Shown piece by piece: positions 1 to 9,721 of a stretch of 64,000 nucleotides of DNA. Position 1 is the first letter of the stretch, and each line of letters opens with the position of its first letter. Source of the DNA: G963676095 sp963676095 (GTDB lineage Bacteria; Bacteroidota; Bacteroidia; Bacteroidales; Prolixibacteraceae); NCBI GenBank assembly GCA_963676095.1, contig OY781040.1, positions 124,001-188,000 on the forward strand, given 5' to 3'. Below the pieces are notes generated by a model, which made no database searches, was not told the origin of the DNA, and was given only the letters and a program-made list of their open reading frames with translations. Both the position numbers and the translations under genes were made by a program.

Positions 1-336
1 GTTTTCATAATCCCCTTTTTCCAACAACATGAATCCAAGCAAATAATATGGCAAAAAGGATTTTGGTTTTTGTTCTATTAGTTCTTTTTGAATTTCAATT
101 GCTCTATTTTCTTCACTCCATTCAAAATAAAGATACCATGCTAAGTTATGAGATGATTTAATCGTCTTTTTAATTGAATAAGCCAATTCAAAATATTTCA
201 AATCCTCATTGTCAGTCAACATGGAAGGATTTTCAAAATATCCAATTGCTATCTGATTAATCAAATCAAGGTCTTTAGGTTTTTCCTTGAGTTTATCAAT
301 CAATTCTTTAAGTTCTATTTCTGTTGTTGCTTTCAT
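1..336 (-). CDS. TPR-like hypothetical protein (3' part missing)
   Basis: An open frame runs from an ATG at 336 to the window edge, giving 112 codons with no stop. The product is mostly helical and charged, and the last visible stretch (YYLLGFMLLEKGDYEN) reads like helix A plus turn of a tetratricopeptide repeat, so a protein-protein interaction role is possible. There is no signal peptide. Its start lies about 15 bp from the end of a group II intron remnant, which fits the cassette-like organisation of the region. The function is unknown and the C-terminus lies outside the window. Confidence 0.6.
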   Translation of the reverse strand, partial: MKATTEIELKELIDKLKEKPKDLDLINQIAIGYFENPSMLTDNEDLKYFELAYSIKKTIKSSHNLAWYLYFEWSEENRAIEIQKELIEQKPKSFLPYYLLGFMLLEKGDYEN

Positions 337-350
337 TTCTTAAATGGGGT

Positions 351-433
351 CACCGAGTAGCTTACGCCCCCTGAGAACTGCGTCCCGAAAATCCCGGACA
401 AGCTGTGCGCAGTTTCCCGGCATACGGCTCAGG
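351..433 (-). mobile_element. 3'-terminal remnant of a group II intron (domains V-VI)
   Basis: On the minus strand this reads GAGCCGTATGCCGGGAAACT... followed by ...CTACTCGGTG, matching the domain V start and the 3' end of the intron at 16251-16881. The apical half of domain V, where a GTACGG-type strand is expected, is replaced by about 25 bp forming a small hairpin (GTCCGGG / CGGGAC). The 5' remainder of the intron is absent. I infer a dead fragment left by deletion. Confidence 0.5.
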
Positions 434-557
434 CATTTTTAAGGCTGTCCCGGTGAAGGAAAACCCGGCTGTTCTTACTGTTTTTAACAGATATAAAAGT
501 AGTCATTTGTCTGCATTCCTTTGCTAAATCGACTCTCCATTTTGTTCTTTTACAGAA

Positions 558-705
558 GTATCGGACGTATCCATTCTTTCCCATTTAAGGAGCTTCCCTC
601 ACTAACACGAGTGAGACACCCTCCCAAACGTTAGAGAGACCCCTTCACCAACATTAGTGAGCCGCCCTCCCAAACGTTGGGGAAACGGGCTCACCTATAT
701 GATAC
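558..705. repeat. Partial copy of the composite repeat (array with ~22-bp period)
   Basis: The sequence from TATCGGACGTATCC to TATATGATAC matches 13564-13710 and 18616-18723. It holds four degenerate units of about 22-24 bp with the core CACTAAC / GTTAGTGAG. The copy is cut at its right side and joined to an intron fragment. The gene-free stretch 434-557 before it shows nothing recognisable. Confidence 0.7.
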
Positions 706-719
706 GGATAACCCCAAAG

Positions 720-1044
720 ACCCGGAAGAACCTGATCCGTCTGGGGGTCGATCCGGAACATGCTTACCAATGGAGCCGTTCCCGGATGGGTGGATGGGCG
801 ATTGCCCAAAGTCCGGTTTTGAGAACTACCATTACTTTGGAGCGATTGCGAAAAAGAGGTTACGAAGCGTTGCTTACATATTACGGAAAAGTTGCCCCAC
901 ATCTTAATGAACCGCTGTATATGTGCCCGAGGTTAAAATGTCCGGTGGACATTTTGGCCGAAGGGGTGGAGCGTAGCTCGCGTACGTACAGTGGTGTGAA
1001 AGCCTCTCCCTGTCAGCGTTTTCTGACAGGGCGGGCTATTCGAT
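720..1044 (+). mobile_element. 3' fragment of a group IIC intron
   Basis: This matches the 3' quarter of the introns ending at 7114 and 11939: the end of the maturase/DNA-binding coding sequence (from KNLIRLGVDPEH), domain V and a domain VI hairpin (CCCTGTCAGCG...CTGACAGGG), ending GGGCTATTCGAT. The following bases TATGGGC match the core of attC-like sites elsewhere in the window (GTTATGGGC at 4914-4923, reverse strand). Like the full introns it lies antisense to the adjacent gene, at its 3' end. Confidence 0.75.
935..955. repeat. TGTCCGGTGGACA hairpin element, copy 1 (domain V tip)
   Basis: Perfect arms AAAATGTCC and GGACATTTT surround a GGT loop. It lies inside about 60 bp that replace the apical loop of domain V, compared with the uninterrupted copy at 11863-11894. 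Flanks are GTGCCCGAGG on the left and a GGAGCGTAGC-type motif on the right. Confidence 0.85.
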
Positions 1045-1076
1045 TATGGGCAGGTATTATTTTACCTTCATCACGT

Positions 1077-4000
1077 TCAACTATAAAAGAATTTTTCTTC
1101 ATCTTCTCTTTGTTGTTCTCTCTCAATATCTTTTTTTGTCCATTCGATTTTTTGTTTAGCCCATTCTTCAACAGTTCTATTCTTATGAGGAATTAAGCTT
1201 TCTAATGCTTCAATTTTTTGTTCATATAGAGGTATTACTGAGCCTGACCATGAAAAAGACCCCATATTAGCACTTAAAGAATCTAACATATTATGATTAT
1301 CCCCATATTTGTCAAGTAAATAGATTACAAGAGGATGGAAACCCTTATCTAGATATATTGGAATCATTGAAGCCAATCTCTCAGGCGCTAATTCTGAATT
1401 TTCTTCACACCAATTAAGAAGTTTTTCAAAATTCTTTTCTTTGAACAAAATGTTTTCAGAATGAGATACACTACCAATATGTGCACCTAACAATCCTTTA
1501 AAATTATAAAACCTCATATAATCAGCATCTTTAGAAAGTAATGCATTAGAAAGGTCATTCCATATAGCATCAAAATATTTATCTAGTAATACTGAATACA
1601 ATTTTTGAAAATTATAATTAAATGAAAATGAAATTGACGTATCGTTAGATATACTAATCATTTCATTATTTACATATACTGCTAAATCCAAGCGATTAGA
1701 CTTCTCCAATTGATGAAGAATTAATTGAAATAAGTCATCAGTAAGTAATTCTTTATTAGCATTAAAAGAAATTCGTTCGATAGTTTTTTCTGCAAAATCC
1801 AGAATAGCCACATACTGACTAACGTCTTTATTAAAAAAGAGAATACTCGATGTTATAGATATAGCTGTATTCAAACCATCTGTATTGTAGTTTCGAATTC
1901 TTTCTAATAATTCAGCTATTTTTGTATCATATTCTACTGTTATTATATGATAATTAAAAAATGTTTTAAAATTACCGACTAGAGTAGGATTATTATCTAC
2001 TAATGTCAATAGTATTGATAGTTTATCGAATTCTGTACATCTTACTCCCAGTATAGGAAAAAGCAAATACGATAAATTTGAATTCTCTTTTAAAATATTG
2101 ACTAAATATTTAATTCCACTTTCATTTAATTTTTTTGAATAATCAATTAAAATTGATGGATTATATTTAGATAGAGCATTTAAAGCCTCTATTGAGTAAT
2201 TAATAAATAATTCGTTTTTTTCGAAATCATCCTTAATTAGTTCTGCAATAGTACTTCCAAATGGATTTGAAAATGAATCATTTTCTGCATATATCGCCCT
2301 TAGAACATCTATGGAGTAATATTCTTTTTCAACAAACTCAATTGCTAACTTTGAATATAATTCTTGCTGTTGTTTTATATTATCTTGATAAGATATTTCT
2401 GCTTTACCCCGTTTTCTATTCTTCTTAATTTCTAAAAATCTTGAAATGAAATCGTCTTTGGTTAAAACTTCAATTAGTCTTAGGATTGTCTCTTTTGTTT
2501 GTGGATTAATATAATCTGTATCATAGTTTAGAACATTATAAAGTGAGTCTTGCATTTCATCCCAGTCATTATTTTTATATGTTATTATCTCTTCAATAAC
2601 AGGAAGCATTAAATCGAAAGCTCCAAAACGAACAAAACCTCTAAGATTTTGGGATAATATTTTACAACTATGCTCAATATATTTTGTTCCAGATAATATT
2701 TCCGCTTTCAATAGTGAAAGTAAACTAGACCAGTATTCTCTTATTTCCTCTGAACTAGGTTGATAATGTTCGAGTTTCTTAGTGCCTTGCTTTTCAGCAC
2801 CAGAAAAATAGGTAAAACCTTGAGCCTGAAAAGCAGAATCAATAGCTTTGATAGCTAATTCTTTATAATTATCATTTTTGTCTAAACCCCATCGTAATAT
2901 TTTTAACCTTTCTAATAAGCTAGCCTGTGTTCCAGGAAGTAATATTTTAAATAAACGAAGAAACTCTGCTGTCGCATTATTGCCCCATGTTTCATTTTCA
3001 GCAACTGCAAATGACATCATTAGTTTTGCACCTTTTTCAAATGTTGAACTATCAAAACATAATTTTTCTAAAGTCCAAACTAGGTTTCGTCTGCCATCAT
3101 CAACACTATTCAATTCATCAATAGACATTGAACCAAATAAGCGATACAAATTATCGGCAACAGCTATTGGATTCACTTCTACAAATGAGCGAAAGAGGCG
3201 TGACCCCAACTCTGTATTTACAACTTTCGCATTATCAAAAGGGCCATTGAAATCAAGTAATTTTTGAAATAGTTTTTTTGCGTTATCATTATATCCTAAA
3301 TATTGAATTTGTTTACATAATGACTCAATTAAAACTTTAGAGGAATTGTGTTTTTGAATATCTGCAAATAAATTTTCAAGACGTTCTTGACTACATAATT
3401 CAAACCATTCAGTAGCAAGGAACAATGCTAATGTTTTAGGTCTAATACTAATAAGTCGACCTTTTCTTTCAAAAATTTCTCTTTTCGAATACTTTGCTAT
3501 TACACCATCAAATTCGCTAATAATAACTGAATCTATACCATCTACAGGTGTAATATTTTTATTAGTTGCAATAAACTTTAGATGTTCCCTTACATCATCT
3601 TCAATTCCTATGAAGTCAAATATTGAGCAAGAACGAAGAATTTTTCTTTCGTTTGATTCTTTCTCGGTATTAAGTATTTTTGAAAGTAAATCAATATTAC
3701 CTAATCTTCCTACATATTCTTCTCCCTCGTTAATGCTTTTTACAAGCAATTTTGCCATAAGAGGTATTCCACCTGAGAACTCTTTAATGATTGGAAGTAT
3801 TTCTTTATTAATCTTTTTAGCTTCTTTATCCAAAATTTTATCAACAATATCGTTCATTGATTTTGGAACCCTAATGTAAAAACATTTATCCGATTCAATT
3901 TCTTCGGGTTGATTATAAATGGTTATAAGAGGTAATTGACATTGAATCCTACTTTTTAATATTAATATTTTATTTAACTGTTCTTCTGTGCAGTTGTCAA

Positions 4001-4865
4001 TTACAATATATGCCTTTTCTTTATCATTATTAATTTTCTCAACAGCTGCTTGGATTGAAAAAAAGTCATCTAGATAAGCATCACAATAAAGATAACTTAA
4101 CATAAAATCTTGTGGTTCTCTGAAGGCTTCTATTACAATTCTTGTTTTTCCTAGTCCAGAAAGACCAATTAATCTAATATTCTTCTTGTTATCTATTATT
4201 TTTTGTTTAACATCCTTTATAAAATCATTTTCAAAAAAACGTTCCTGATTTTTAGGTTCTTTTAGGTGTTCTGTAAACCGAATAAACGGTTTGTACTTAA
4301 TTTTTAAATTATCAATTGCCACCAATGCTGATTTTCTTAGAGCATTTTCCAGAATACTTACAAATTTTGAATGTTCACTTTCAAAATTTTTTAGATTTTT
4401 TAGATTATATGTAATAGGATTCCTTCTGTGTCTGGTATCGAATGGTATTAATAATGAATCATCCTCCGGGTCACCATAAGCGATATTCATCACTGAAATT
4501 ACTTGTTGAAAGTCTAACTCTGCAAGTGCTCTATTAAATTCTCCATAAACATTATTATTAATAAAATATTGCAACTTTTTCTTCCGAATTTTACGGATGA
4601 ATTTCTCAAGGTTGGAAAAACTATTGACAACAGATAAGTCACCTATGAATATATCACAGTCCCTCGTCCTTTGTTCAATTGTGTCCGGAATGTTAGGTGT
4701 GCCTCCTAAATTATTTGTGCTTTCTTGAACTTTAAATAAAACACCTTTGAGTTGACCGGTATTTTCGATGTTTTTTAAGGCATCTTCAATGCAAGTTCTA
4801 ATAAAATCTTTATTGAAGACTCTATTCGTTGTCTCTTGCCAAGAATAAAATATTGTTAAATTCAT
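1077..4865 (-). CDS. TIR-like domain STAND NTPase (probable anti-phage defence)
   Basis: The product is 1262 aa. Residues 1-120 resemble a TIR/TIR-like effector fold: a first strand IFYSWQ, a DIFIGDLS strand near 75, and a Glu in VYGEFNRAL near 109, where TIR NADases carry the catalytic Glu. A STAND-type P-loop GLSGLGKT lies at about 234-241 and a Walker B-like strand YIVIDN near 286. The remaining ~850 residues are helical repeat-like sequence, as in the sensor halves of Avs/NLR-like proteins. Known family behaviour is that sensing drives oligomerisation and NAD depletion or abortive infection; assigning this protein to that role is inference. The gene is very AT-rich and isolated, with an intron fragment at its 3' end and an attC-like site upstream, as expected for a captured cassette. 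A helical protein with another effector cannot be excluded. Confidence 0.75.
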   Translation of the reverse strand: MNLTIFYSWQETTNRVFNKDFIRTCIEDALKNIENTGQLKGVLFKVQESTNNLGGTPNIPDTIEQRTRDCDIFIGDLSVVNSFSNLEKFIRKIRKKKLQYFINNNVYGEFNRALAELDFQQVISVMNIAYGDPEDDSLLIPFDTRHRRNPITYNLKNLKNFESEHSKFVSILENALRKSALVAIDNLKIKYKPFIRFTEHLKEPKNQERFFENDFIKDVKQKIIDNKKNIRLIGLSGLGKTRIVIEAFREPQDFMLSYLYCDAYLDDFFSIQAAVEKINNDKEKAYIVIDNCTEEQLNKILILKSRIQCQLPLITIYNQPEEIESDKCFYIRVPKSMNDIVDKILDKEAKKINKEILPIIKEFSGGIPLMAKLLVKSINEGEEYVGRLGNIDLLSKILNTEKESNERKILRSCSIFDFIGIEDDVREHLKFIATNKNITPVDGIDSVIISEFDGVIAKYSKREIFERKGRLISIRPKTLALFLATEWFELCSQERLENLFADIQKHNSSKVLIESLCKQIQYLGYNDNAKKLFQKLLDFNGPFDNAKVVNTELGSRLFRSFVEVNPIAVADNLYRLFGSMSIDELNSVDDGRRNLVWTLEKLCFDSSTFEKGAKLMMSFAVAENETWGNNATAEFLRLFKILLPGTQASLLERLKILRWGLDKNDNYKELAIKAIDSAFQAQGFTYFSGAEKQGTKKLEHYQPSSEEIREYWSSLLSLLKAEILSGTKYIEHSCKILSQNLRGFVRFGAFDLMLPVIEEIITYKNNDWDEMQDSLYNVLNYDTDYINPQTKETILRLIEVLTKDDFISRFLEIKKNRKRGKAEISYQDNIKQQQELYSKLAIEFVEKEYYSIDVLRAIYAENDSFSNPFGSTIAELIKDDFEKNELFINYSIEALNALSKYNPSILIDYSKKLNESGIKYLVNILKENSNLSYLLFPILGVRCTEFDKLSILLTLVDNNPTLVGNFKTFFNYHIITVEYDTKIAELLERIRNYNTDGLNTAISITSSILFFNKDVSQYVAILDFAEKTIERISFNANKELLTDDLFQLILHQLEKSNRLDLAVYVNNEMISISNDTSISFSFNYNFQKLYSVLLDKYFDAIWNDLSNALLSKDADYMRFYNFKGLLGAHIGSVSHSENILFKEKNFEKLLNWCEENSELAPERLASMIPIYLDKGFHPLVIYLLDKYGDNHNMLDSLSANMGSFSWSGSVIPLYEQKIEALESLIPHKNRTVEEWAKQKIEWTKKDIEREQQREDEEKFFYS

Positions 4866-4913
4866 TCCTTTTTCATTATTTATAATATGGTTTGGGTCGT
4901 CTCTTTATACTTG

Positions 4914-5040
4914 CCCATAACGTTTCGAAAATACGCGCAGGGCGGGAGTAAACCGGTGACCGTCCTACGAAGAACTGCTTTCTAAATTACCAATTCCCTT
5001 TCAATAAAGCACCGAAGCCCGACTTGCGTGTATTTGTAGT
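4914..5040 (-). other. attC-like recombination site A, interrupted at its end by a IIC intron
   Basis: Imperfect arms of 18 bp (AAATACGCGCAGGGCGGG near 4929-4946 and CCCGACTTGCGTGTATTT at 5018-5035) enclose about 70 bp. On the minus strand the outer core reads ACGTTATGGG, a GTTRRRY-like integron core. The right end reads ...GTAGT and is joined to the intron 5' end; the 3' exon begins TATGTAC, so the restored site would read GTTATGTAC. The minus-strand genes and this site have the orientation expected of a gene followed by its attC. Confidence 0.6.
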
Positions 5041-6369
5041 GTGCGCCCTGCATGAGCAGAGCGCATCTGCTGAAAGCTATAGAAAAAGCTTAAAAATACA
5101 AATAAAAAGCAATAAACATAGTTTCAGCAGGTGTATTTTTCCAGAGGGTGCAAGTCCCTTATGCACCGGGGTAACGCCCGGAAGCATTAGCAAGTGGCAA
5201 GGTGGTTTGGGGTGACCCATGCACTGAAGGAAGCCAAACGGCAAAATCCGGTACTGACGAACAGAAACGGCATATGAGGCTGTGAAACGAGGATAAGGTG
5301 GGCACACCATTGTAACGTCCCAAGAATACCAAAATCGTTTTCCAGTAGATGTCGCAGGGATTGGAGGAAGGAAAAAGCTCTTACCAGGGGATACCTTGCC
5401 AACCACGGGTTGGTTACGGCAATGGAGTCAGCAGACGCCATAGTAGCTATTGGTAACGAGCCATCGAAAAGATGGAGGACTCACAGGATAGTGAAGGGCT
5501 GAACATTAAGATGTTCCAAATTCGGCGGGGAGGCATTGCCAGCCCTGGCTTAAGCGGGACAGGGTAAAACAAAGTAAACGAAAAGAGGATGATTGAACAG
5601 GTACTGAACCGGAGGAATATAATGCGGGCTTACCGTCAGGTGGTGTCGAATAAAGGTTCGGCAGGCACCGATGGTATGGCTGTGACGGATTTGTATGCTC
5701 ACCTGACTAAAAACAGGGAGCAACTGGAATCTGATATCCGTGAAGGGAAGTACCTGCCACAACCTATTCTGGGGGTGGAAATACCCAAGAGCAACGGAAA
5801 ATTCCGTTTATTAGGCGTGCCCACGGCAACCGATCGCATGTTGCAACAAGCCGTAGGCCAGGTTCTGGCCATCAAATGTGAGATGGGATTCGGGGATTAC
5901 AGCTATGGTTTCCGTCCCAATCGCAACGCACAGCAAGCGGTACTAAAAGCACAGGAATACATCAATTCAGGATACCGGCACATTGTTGATATCGACCTGA
6001 AAAGCTTCTTCGATGAAGTGGACCACTGTATCCTGTTGCAGTTGCTGTACCGCAAGGTCAAATGTCCGCTCACCTTGCGCCTGATCCGCAAATGGCTAAG
6101 AGCGCCGATCCAAATCAACGGCAAACTGGTCAAACGGCGGAAAGGGGTTCCGCAAGGATCCCCGCTTAGTCCGTTACTGTCAAATATCATGCTGAATGAG
6201 CTTGATAAGGAAATGGAGAGGCAGGGACTTCGCTACGTCAGATACGCCGATGATTTTAGTGCGTACACCAAAAGCAAATCGGAGGCCCGCAAGATCGGCA
6301 ACAACTTGTTTCTATTTTTGAAAAACAAGTTGAAGTTACCGATCAACCGGGAGAGGGCCGACTGTAAAG

Positions 6370-6390
6370 AAATTGTCCGGTGGACAATTT
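6370..6390. repeat. TGTCCGGTGGACA hairpin element, copy 2 (inside IEP)
   Basis: Perfect arms AAATTGTCC and GGACAATTT surround GGT. Relative to copy 1 the outer pairs are changed on both sides (A-T to T-A), keeping the stem. Flanks AGGGCCGACTGT and GGAGGAGCCAGGTTG recur at 6719-6775. Confidence 0.9.
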
Positions 6391-6735
6391 TAAGGAGGAG
6401 CCAGGTTGAAGGGATGGAGCATCCGCCGACCAGTCAACTTTAAAGTTTTGGGGTACGGATTTGTACCCACTTACCGTAAGGGAGAAAAAGGCAAATACCA
6501 ACTGGTTGCAAGCGACAAAAGCTGGAAAAACCTGAAACAAAAGATGAAAATCGTCACCCGGAAGACCACACCGATGAGTTTCGATGAGCGCATTCAAAAG
6601 CTCAAAGAAATTACCCGGATGGCTCAACTATTTCCGAATGGCGAGCCTGCACGGCAAGCTAAAGGAAGTGGACGGATGGCTCAGAAATCGGCTTCGGTAT
6701 TGTATCTGGCATCACTGGAAGGGCCGACTGTTAAG

Positions 6736-6756
6736 AATTTGTCCGGTGGACAAATT
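6736..6756. repeat. TGTCCGGTGGACA hairpin element, copy 3 (inside IEP, copy A only)
   Basis: Arms AATTTGTCC and GGACAAATT surround GGT. The ~65-bp insert (AGGGCCGACTGTTAAG...GGCCAGGTTGCAGGG) is absent from copy B, where the conserved codons for HWKKPERKRKNL are uninterrupted (11650-11690). Confidence 0.9.
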
Positions 6757-7004
6757 TAAGGAGGGGCCAGGTTGCAGGGCAGGGAACGGAAACGGAAGAA
6801 CCTGATCCGTCTGGGGGTCGATCCGGAACATGCTTACCAATGGAGCCGTTCCCGGATGGGAGGATGGGCTATTGCCCAAAGTCCGATTTTGAGAACGACC
6901 ATTACCTTGGAGCGATTGCGAAAAAGAGGGTACGAAGCGTTGCTGACGTATTACGGAAAAGTTGCCCCACATCTTAATGAACTGCTGTATATGTGCCCGA
7001 GGTT

Positions 7005-7025
7005 AAAATGTCCGGTGGACATTTT
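7005..7025. repeat. TGTCCGGTGGACA hairpin element, copy 4 (domain V tip)
   Basis: Arms AAAATGTCC and GGACATTTT surround GGT. It has the same position and flanks as copy 1, replacing the domain V apical loop that is intact in intron B. Confidence 0.88.
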
Positions 7026-7145
7026 GGCCGGAGGGGTGGAGCGTAGCTCGCGTACGTGCAGTGGTGTGAAAGCCTCTCCCTGTCAGCGTTTGCTGACAGG
7101 GCGGGCTATTCGATTATGTACAGGGCGTTTTATCATTATCTTTTA

Positions 7146-9527
7146 TTATTCATATTTTAATCTTTCTACTGGGTTTGTCTTAGAAATGCTCCAACTTTGA
7201 TAGCTTACTGTAATGATTGCAATTAATATCACAGTTATGCCTGCTAAAAGAAAAATCCACCAGCTAACATTCGTACGATAGGCAAAACTCTGAAGCAATT
7301 TATGCGATGTATAATAGGCAAATGGTATGCAAATAAGAAAGGCAACACCAATCAACTTAATAAAACTAATGTTTAACATAGCAATTATATCAACTAAGTT
7401 TGCTCCATGAACTTTGCGGATACTTATCTCCTTTGTCCTTTGTTGGGCAGATAATAGAGTTAGACCTAATAAACCTAAACATGAAACTGTAATTGCCAAG
7501 ATGGTAAAAAACCCAAATATTTTATTGTTTCGTTGATCAGTCTTATAAATTCCATTATATATCTGGTCAACAAATTGGTATTCAAAGGGAGTGTCCTTAT
7601 AAACATCTTTCCAAGTATCATTAATAATTCCGATAACATCTGATACATTCGATTTTTTTGAAGATGGATTAATATTGAATTTAATTAATACATTTTTAAA
7701 ACTTTCATTGGCTCTTTTTATCATATAGAGGCGAGGGTCTAATTCTATCTTTAATGACAGAAAGTTGGCATTGTTTGTAATGCCTATGATGGTACCTTTT
7801 GTACCACATAGATTGAAAGTTTTACCAACAGGCTCATTTAGCCCCATCATTTCGACAGCTTTCCTATTTAAAATAAAGGCTGTTGTTGCATCAGTGCTCA
7901 TTGTCCGTGTGAAATCTCTACCATTTAATATTTTTACATTAAAAGTTTTAAAATAATCAAAATCTATCTGTTGAATGCTTAAGTTAAAATTTGGAGCTTC
8001 TTGCTGCCCTTCAAAAGAAAAACAGTCAGTATTTGATATCCCATCGGTTCTAAAATAATTAGTTGCTGTTACACTTTCAATAATGGGATTTTTCAATAGT
8101 TCGTTTTTAAATTCCTGATAATCTTTATCATCATCAATTGTAAGATTTACAATGTATTTTTTTGAAAATCCCAAATCACTATTTTTCATATAAATCATTT
8201 GCTTATAAGCGACTATAGTTATTATCATAAGAAATAGAGTAATGATGAACTGAAACACTATTAATATTTTTCTAAATGATAATTTGCCCTCACGCTTAAA
8301 AAAAATACCTTTGAGTACTTTTTCAGGTTTAAGCGCTGCCAAATAAAAAGCCGGATAAAATCCAGCCAAGGTACCTATTAAAAATAATATAAAAATAAAA
8401 CCAATTATGATCCGATAATTACTCAAGTTAATTATCATTTCCTTATTGGTAAAAGCATTAAAAGGCGGTAGTACCGTATAGACAATCGTTATGGCTAAAA
8501 CAAAAGCTATGAGAATGATTATTGTCGTCTCAAGAAAAAATTGTGATATGAGAAATAGTTTCTTAGAACCAATGCACTTTTTTATACCAATTTCTTTCGC
8601 TCTACTAAATGAAGTGGCTGTATATAAATTAATAAAATTTATACTTATAATAACGAGAATTAAAATAGCTGTAAATGAAAATAAATATACAGTTTTTTTA
8701 CTGCTACTTAAATTATATCCACCCTCCTCAACAGGATTTAAATATACCTCCTTAAAGGGTTGGATATGCAACTCCATATTTTGCCAATTTAAATTTTCTT
8801 TATAAAACGGAATTAATCGTTTTCCCAATTGTCTTACATTTGCGTTTTTGTTTAGTAAAAGGTATGTGTAAAATCGACTGGCATCCCAGTTTTGATCTAA
8901 ATTTGGTCTATCCCATAATGTTTGTAAAAAACTGAATGGAATGATAAAATCGAATTGGAAGCTAGAGTTTTTAGAAATTTCCTTAATTATTCCTGTTATT
9001 GTTAAGGGATAATTTTGTATAAAAATAACCTTTCCAATAGGATCTGTATTTGGAAAGTATTTATTAGCCATTCCCTCTGTCAAAACAATCGAATTGACAT
9101 TCACTATTGCAGTTTTCGGATCACCTTTAATAAATGGGAAACTAAAAATCTCAAAAAAAGAAGGATCAGTAAGGGCTATTTTGGTTTCCCAAAATTCTCT
9201 TTGTTCACTTTTGAGTATTAATTTATTTAGCTTTATAAAACGACAAGAATTTCTTATTTCAGGATATTTGTCTTTTAATGTATGATAGAGAGGTGCTTGG
9301 ACGGCTAACTGAGAATAAGTGCCGTTTTGCAATGATTCCTTGGAATATACTTGGTATATCTCCTCAAGGTTTTTATGAAATTTATCAAAATTTAATTCAT
9401 CATTTACCCAAAGCAAAATAAGAATGGAACTTGCTATCCCAATAGTTAATCCCAAAATATTAATTAGAGAAACTGTTCTTTTTTTCATTAGATTTCTCCA
9501 AGCAGTTACTAAATAGTGTCTTATCAT
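7146..9527 (-). CDS. FtsX/MacB-type ABC transporter permease
   Basis: The 793-aa product has the layout of Bacteroidota FtsX-like permeases. There is an N-terminal transmembrane helix at about 17-40 (LINILGLTIGIASSILILLWV), a large periplasmic MacB_PCD-like domain, a helix cluster around 280-430 with the cytoplasmic coupling sequence SRAKEIGIKKCIGSKK, a second periplasmic part, and three C-terminal helices with a second coupling repeat (RTKEISIRKVHGA). Such proteins pair with an ATPase subunit to move lipoproteins, peptides or drugs by mechanotransmission. No ATPase gene is adjacent, so the partner is unknown. It stands alone, 32 bp from intron A at its 3' end and with attC-like site B upstream. 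It is long for an integron cassette gene. Confidence 0.9.
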   Translation of the reverse strand: MIRHYLVTAWRNLMKKRTVSLINILGLTIGIASSILILLWVNDELNFDKFHKNLEEIYQVYSKESLQNGTYSQLAVQAPLYHTLKDKYPEIRNSCRFIKLNKLILKSEQREFWETKIALTDPSFFEIFSFPFIKGDPKTAIVNVNSIVLTEGMANKYFPNTDPIGKVIFIQNYPLTITGIIKEISKNSSFQFDFIIPFSFLQTLWDRPNLDQNWDASRFYTYLLLNKNANVRQLGKRLIPFYKENLNWQNMELHIQPFKEVYLNPVEEGGYNLSSSKKTVYLFSFTAILILVIISINFINLYTATSFSRAKEIGIKKCIGSKKLFLISQFFLETTIIILIAFVLAITIVYTVLPPFNAFTNKEMIINLSNYRIIIGFIFILFLIGTLAGFYPAFYLAALKPEKVLKGIFFKREGKLSFRKILIVFQFIITLFLMIITIVAYKQMIYMKNSDLGFSKKYIVNLTIDDDKDYQEFKNELLKNPIIESVTATNYFRTDGISNTDCFSFEGQQEAPNFNLSIQQIDFDYFKTFNVKILNGRDFTRTMSTDATTAFILNRKAVEMMGLNEPVGKTFNLCGTKGTIIGITNNANFLSLKIELDPRLYMIKRANESFKNVLIKFNINPSSKKSNVSDVIGIINDTWKDVYKDTPFEYQFVDQIYNGIYKTDQRNNKIFGFFTILAITVSCLGLLGLTLLSAQQRTKEISIRKVHGANLVDIIAMLNISFIKLIGVAFLICIPFAYYTSHKLLQSFAYRTNVSWWIFLLAGITVILIAIITVSYQSWSISKTNPVERLKYE

Positions 9528-9721
9528 TGGTTTTAATCAATCAATTATAAAATCAAAGCACCATCAACTATTATACCATCCCGTTTATATCCCTAATTTA
9601 TAATATTTTATCAATTAAAAAAGAATAAAATATTGTATGATTTTTTTATAGAGATGTCTAATTCTAATACAACAAAAACTAAAATTCATATTTTAATATA
9701 GCTACAGAGCTTTTTTCGCCT

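Larger units (their letters stand above)
5589..6990 (+). pseudogene. ltrA: Intron-encoded reverse transcriptase/maturase, frameshifted (copy A)
   Basis: Residues 1-262 give a clean group II reverse transcriptase, with GVPQGSPLSPLLSN and the catalytic YADD motif. After INRE the frame is broken by about 60 bp carrying a hairpin element; the maturase part RRPVNFKVLGYGFVP continues in the next frame. A second shift follows KEITR, where about 2 bp are missing before GWLNYFRMAS. A second hairpin element then breaks HW-KKPERKRKNL. Four separate frames are thus needed to read the protein, so no full-length IEP can be made by ordinary translation. The first two lesions are shared with copy B; the third is unique to A. 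Confidence 0.85.
5041..7114 (+). mobile_element. Group IIC intron, copy A
   Basis: It begins GTGCGCCCTGC and shows the domain I pattern known for IIC introns (GAAGGAAGC..ACGGCAAA...CATATGAGGCT). It encodes a reverse-transcriptase/maturase ORF, has a domain V ending GTACGTGCAGTGGTGTGAAAG and a domain VI hairpin, and ends GGGCTATTCGAT. It is antisense to the flanking genes and sits at the core of an attC-like site, as described for IIC-attC introns. It carries three TGTCCGGTGGACA hairpin elements, two in the IEP and one in the domain V tip. The 2 kb sequence is almost identical to copy B apart from these insertions and part of domain I. Confidence 0.9.

Noticed and set aside
5903..6190. Minus-strand ORFs inside the intron IEP
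   Set aside because: Shadow frames of the reverse transcriptase.
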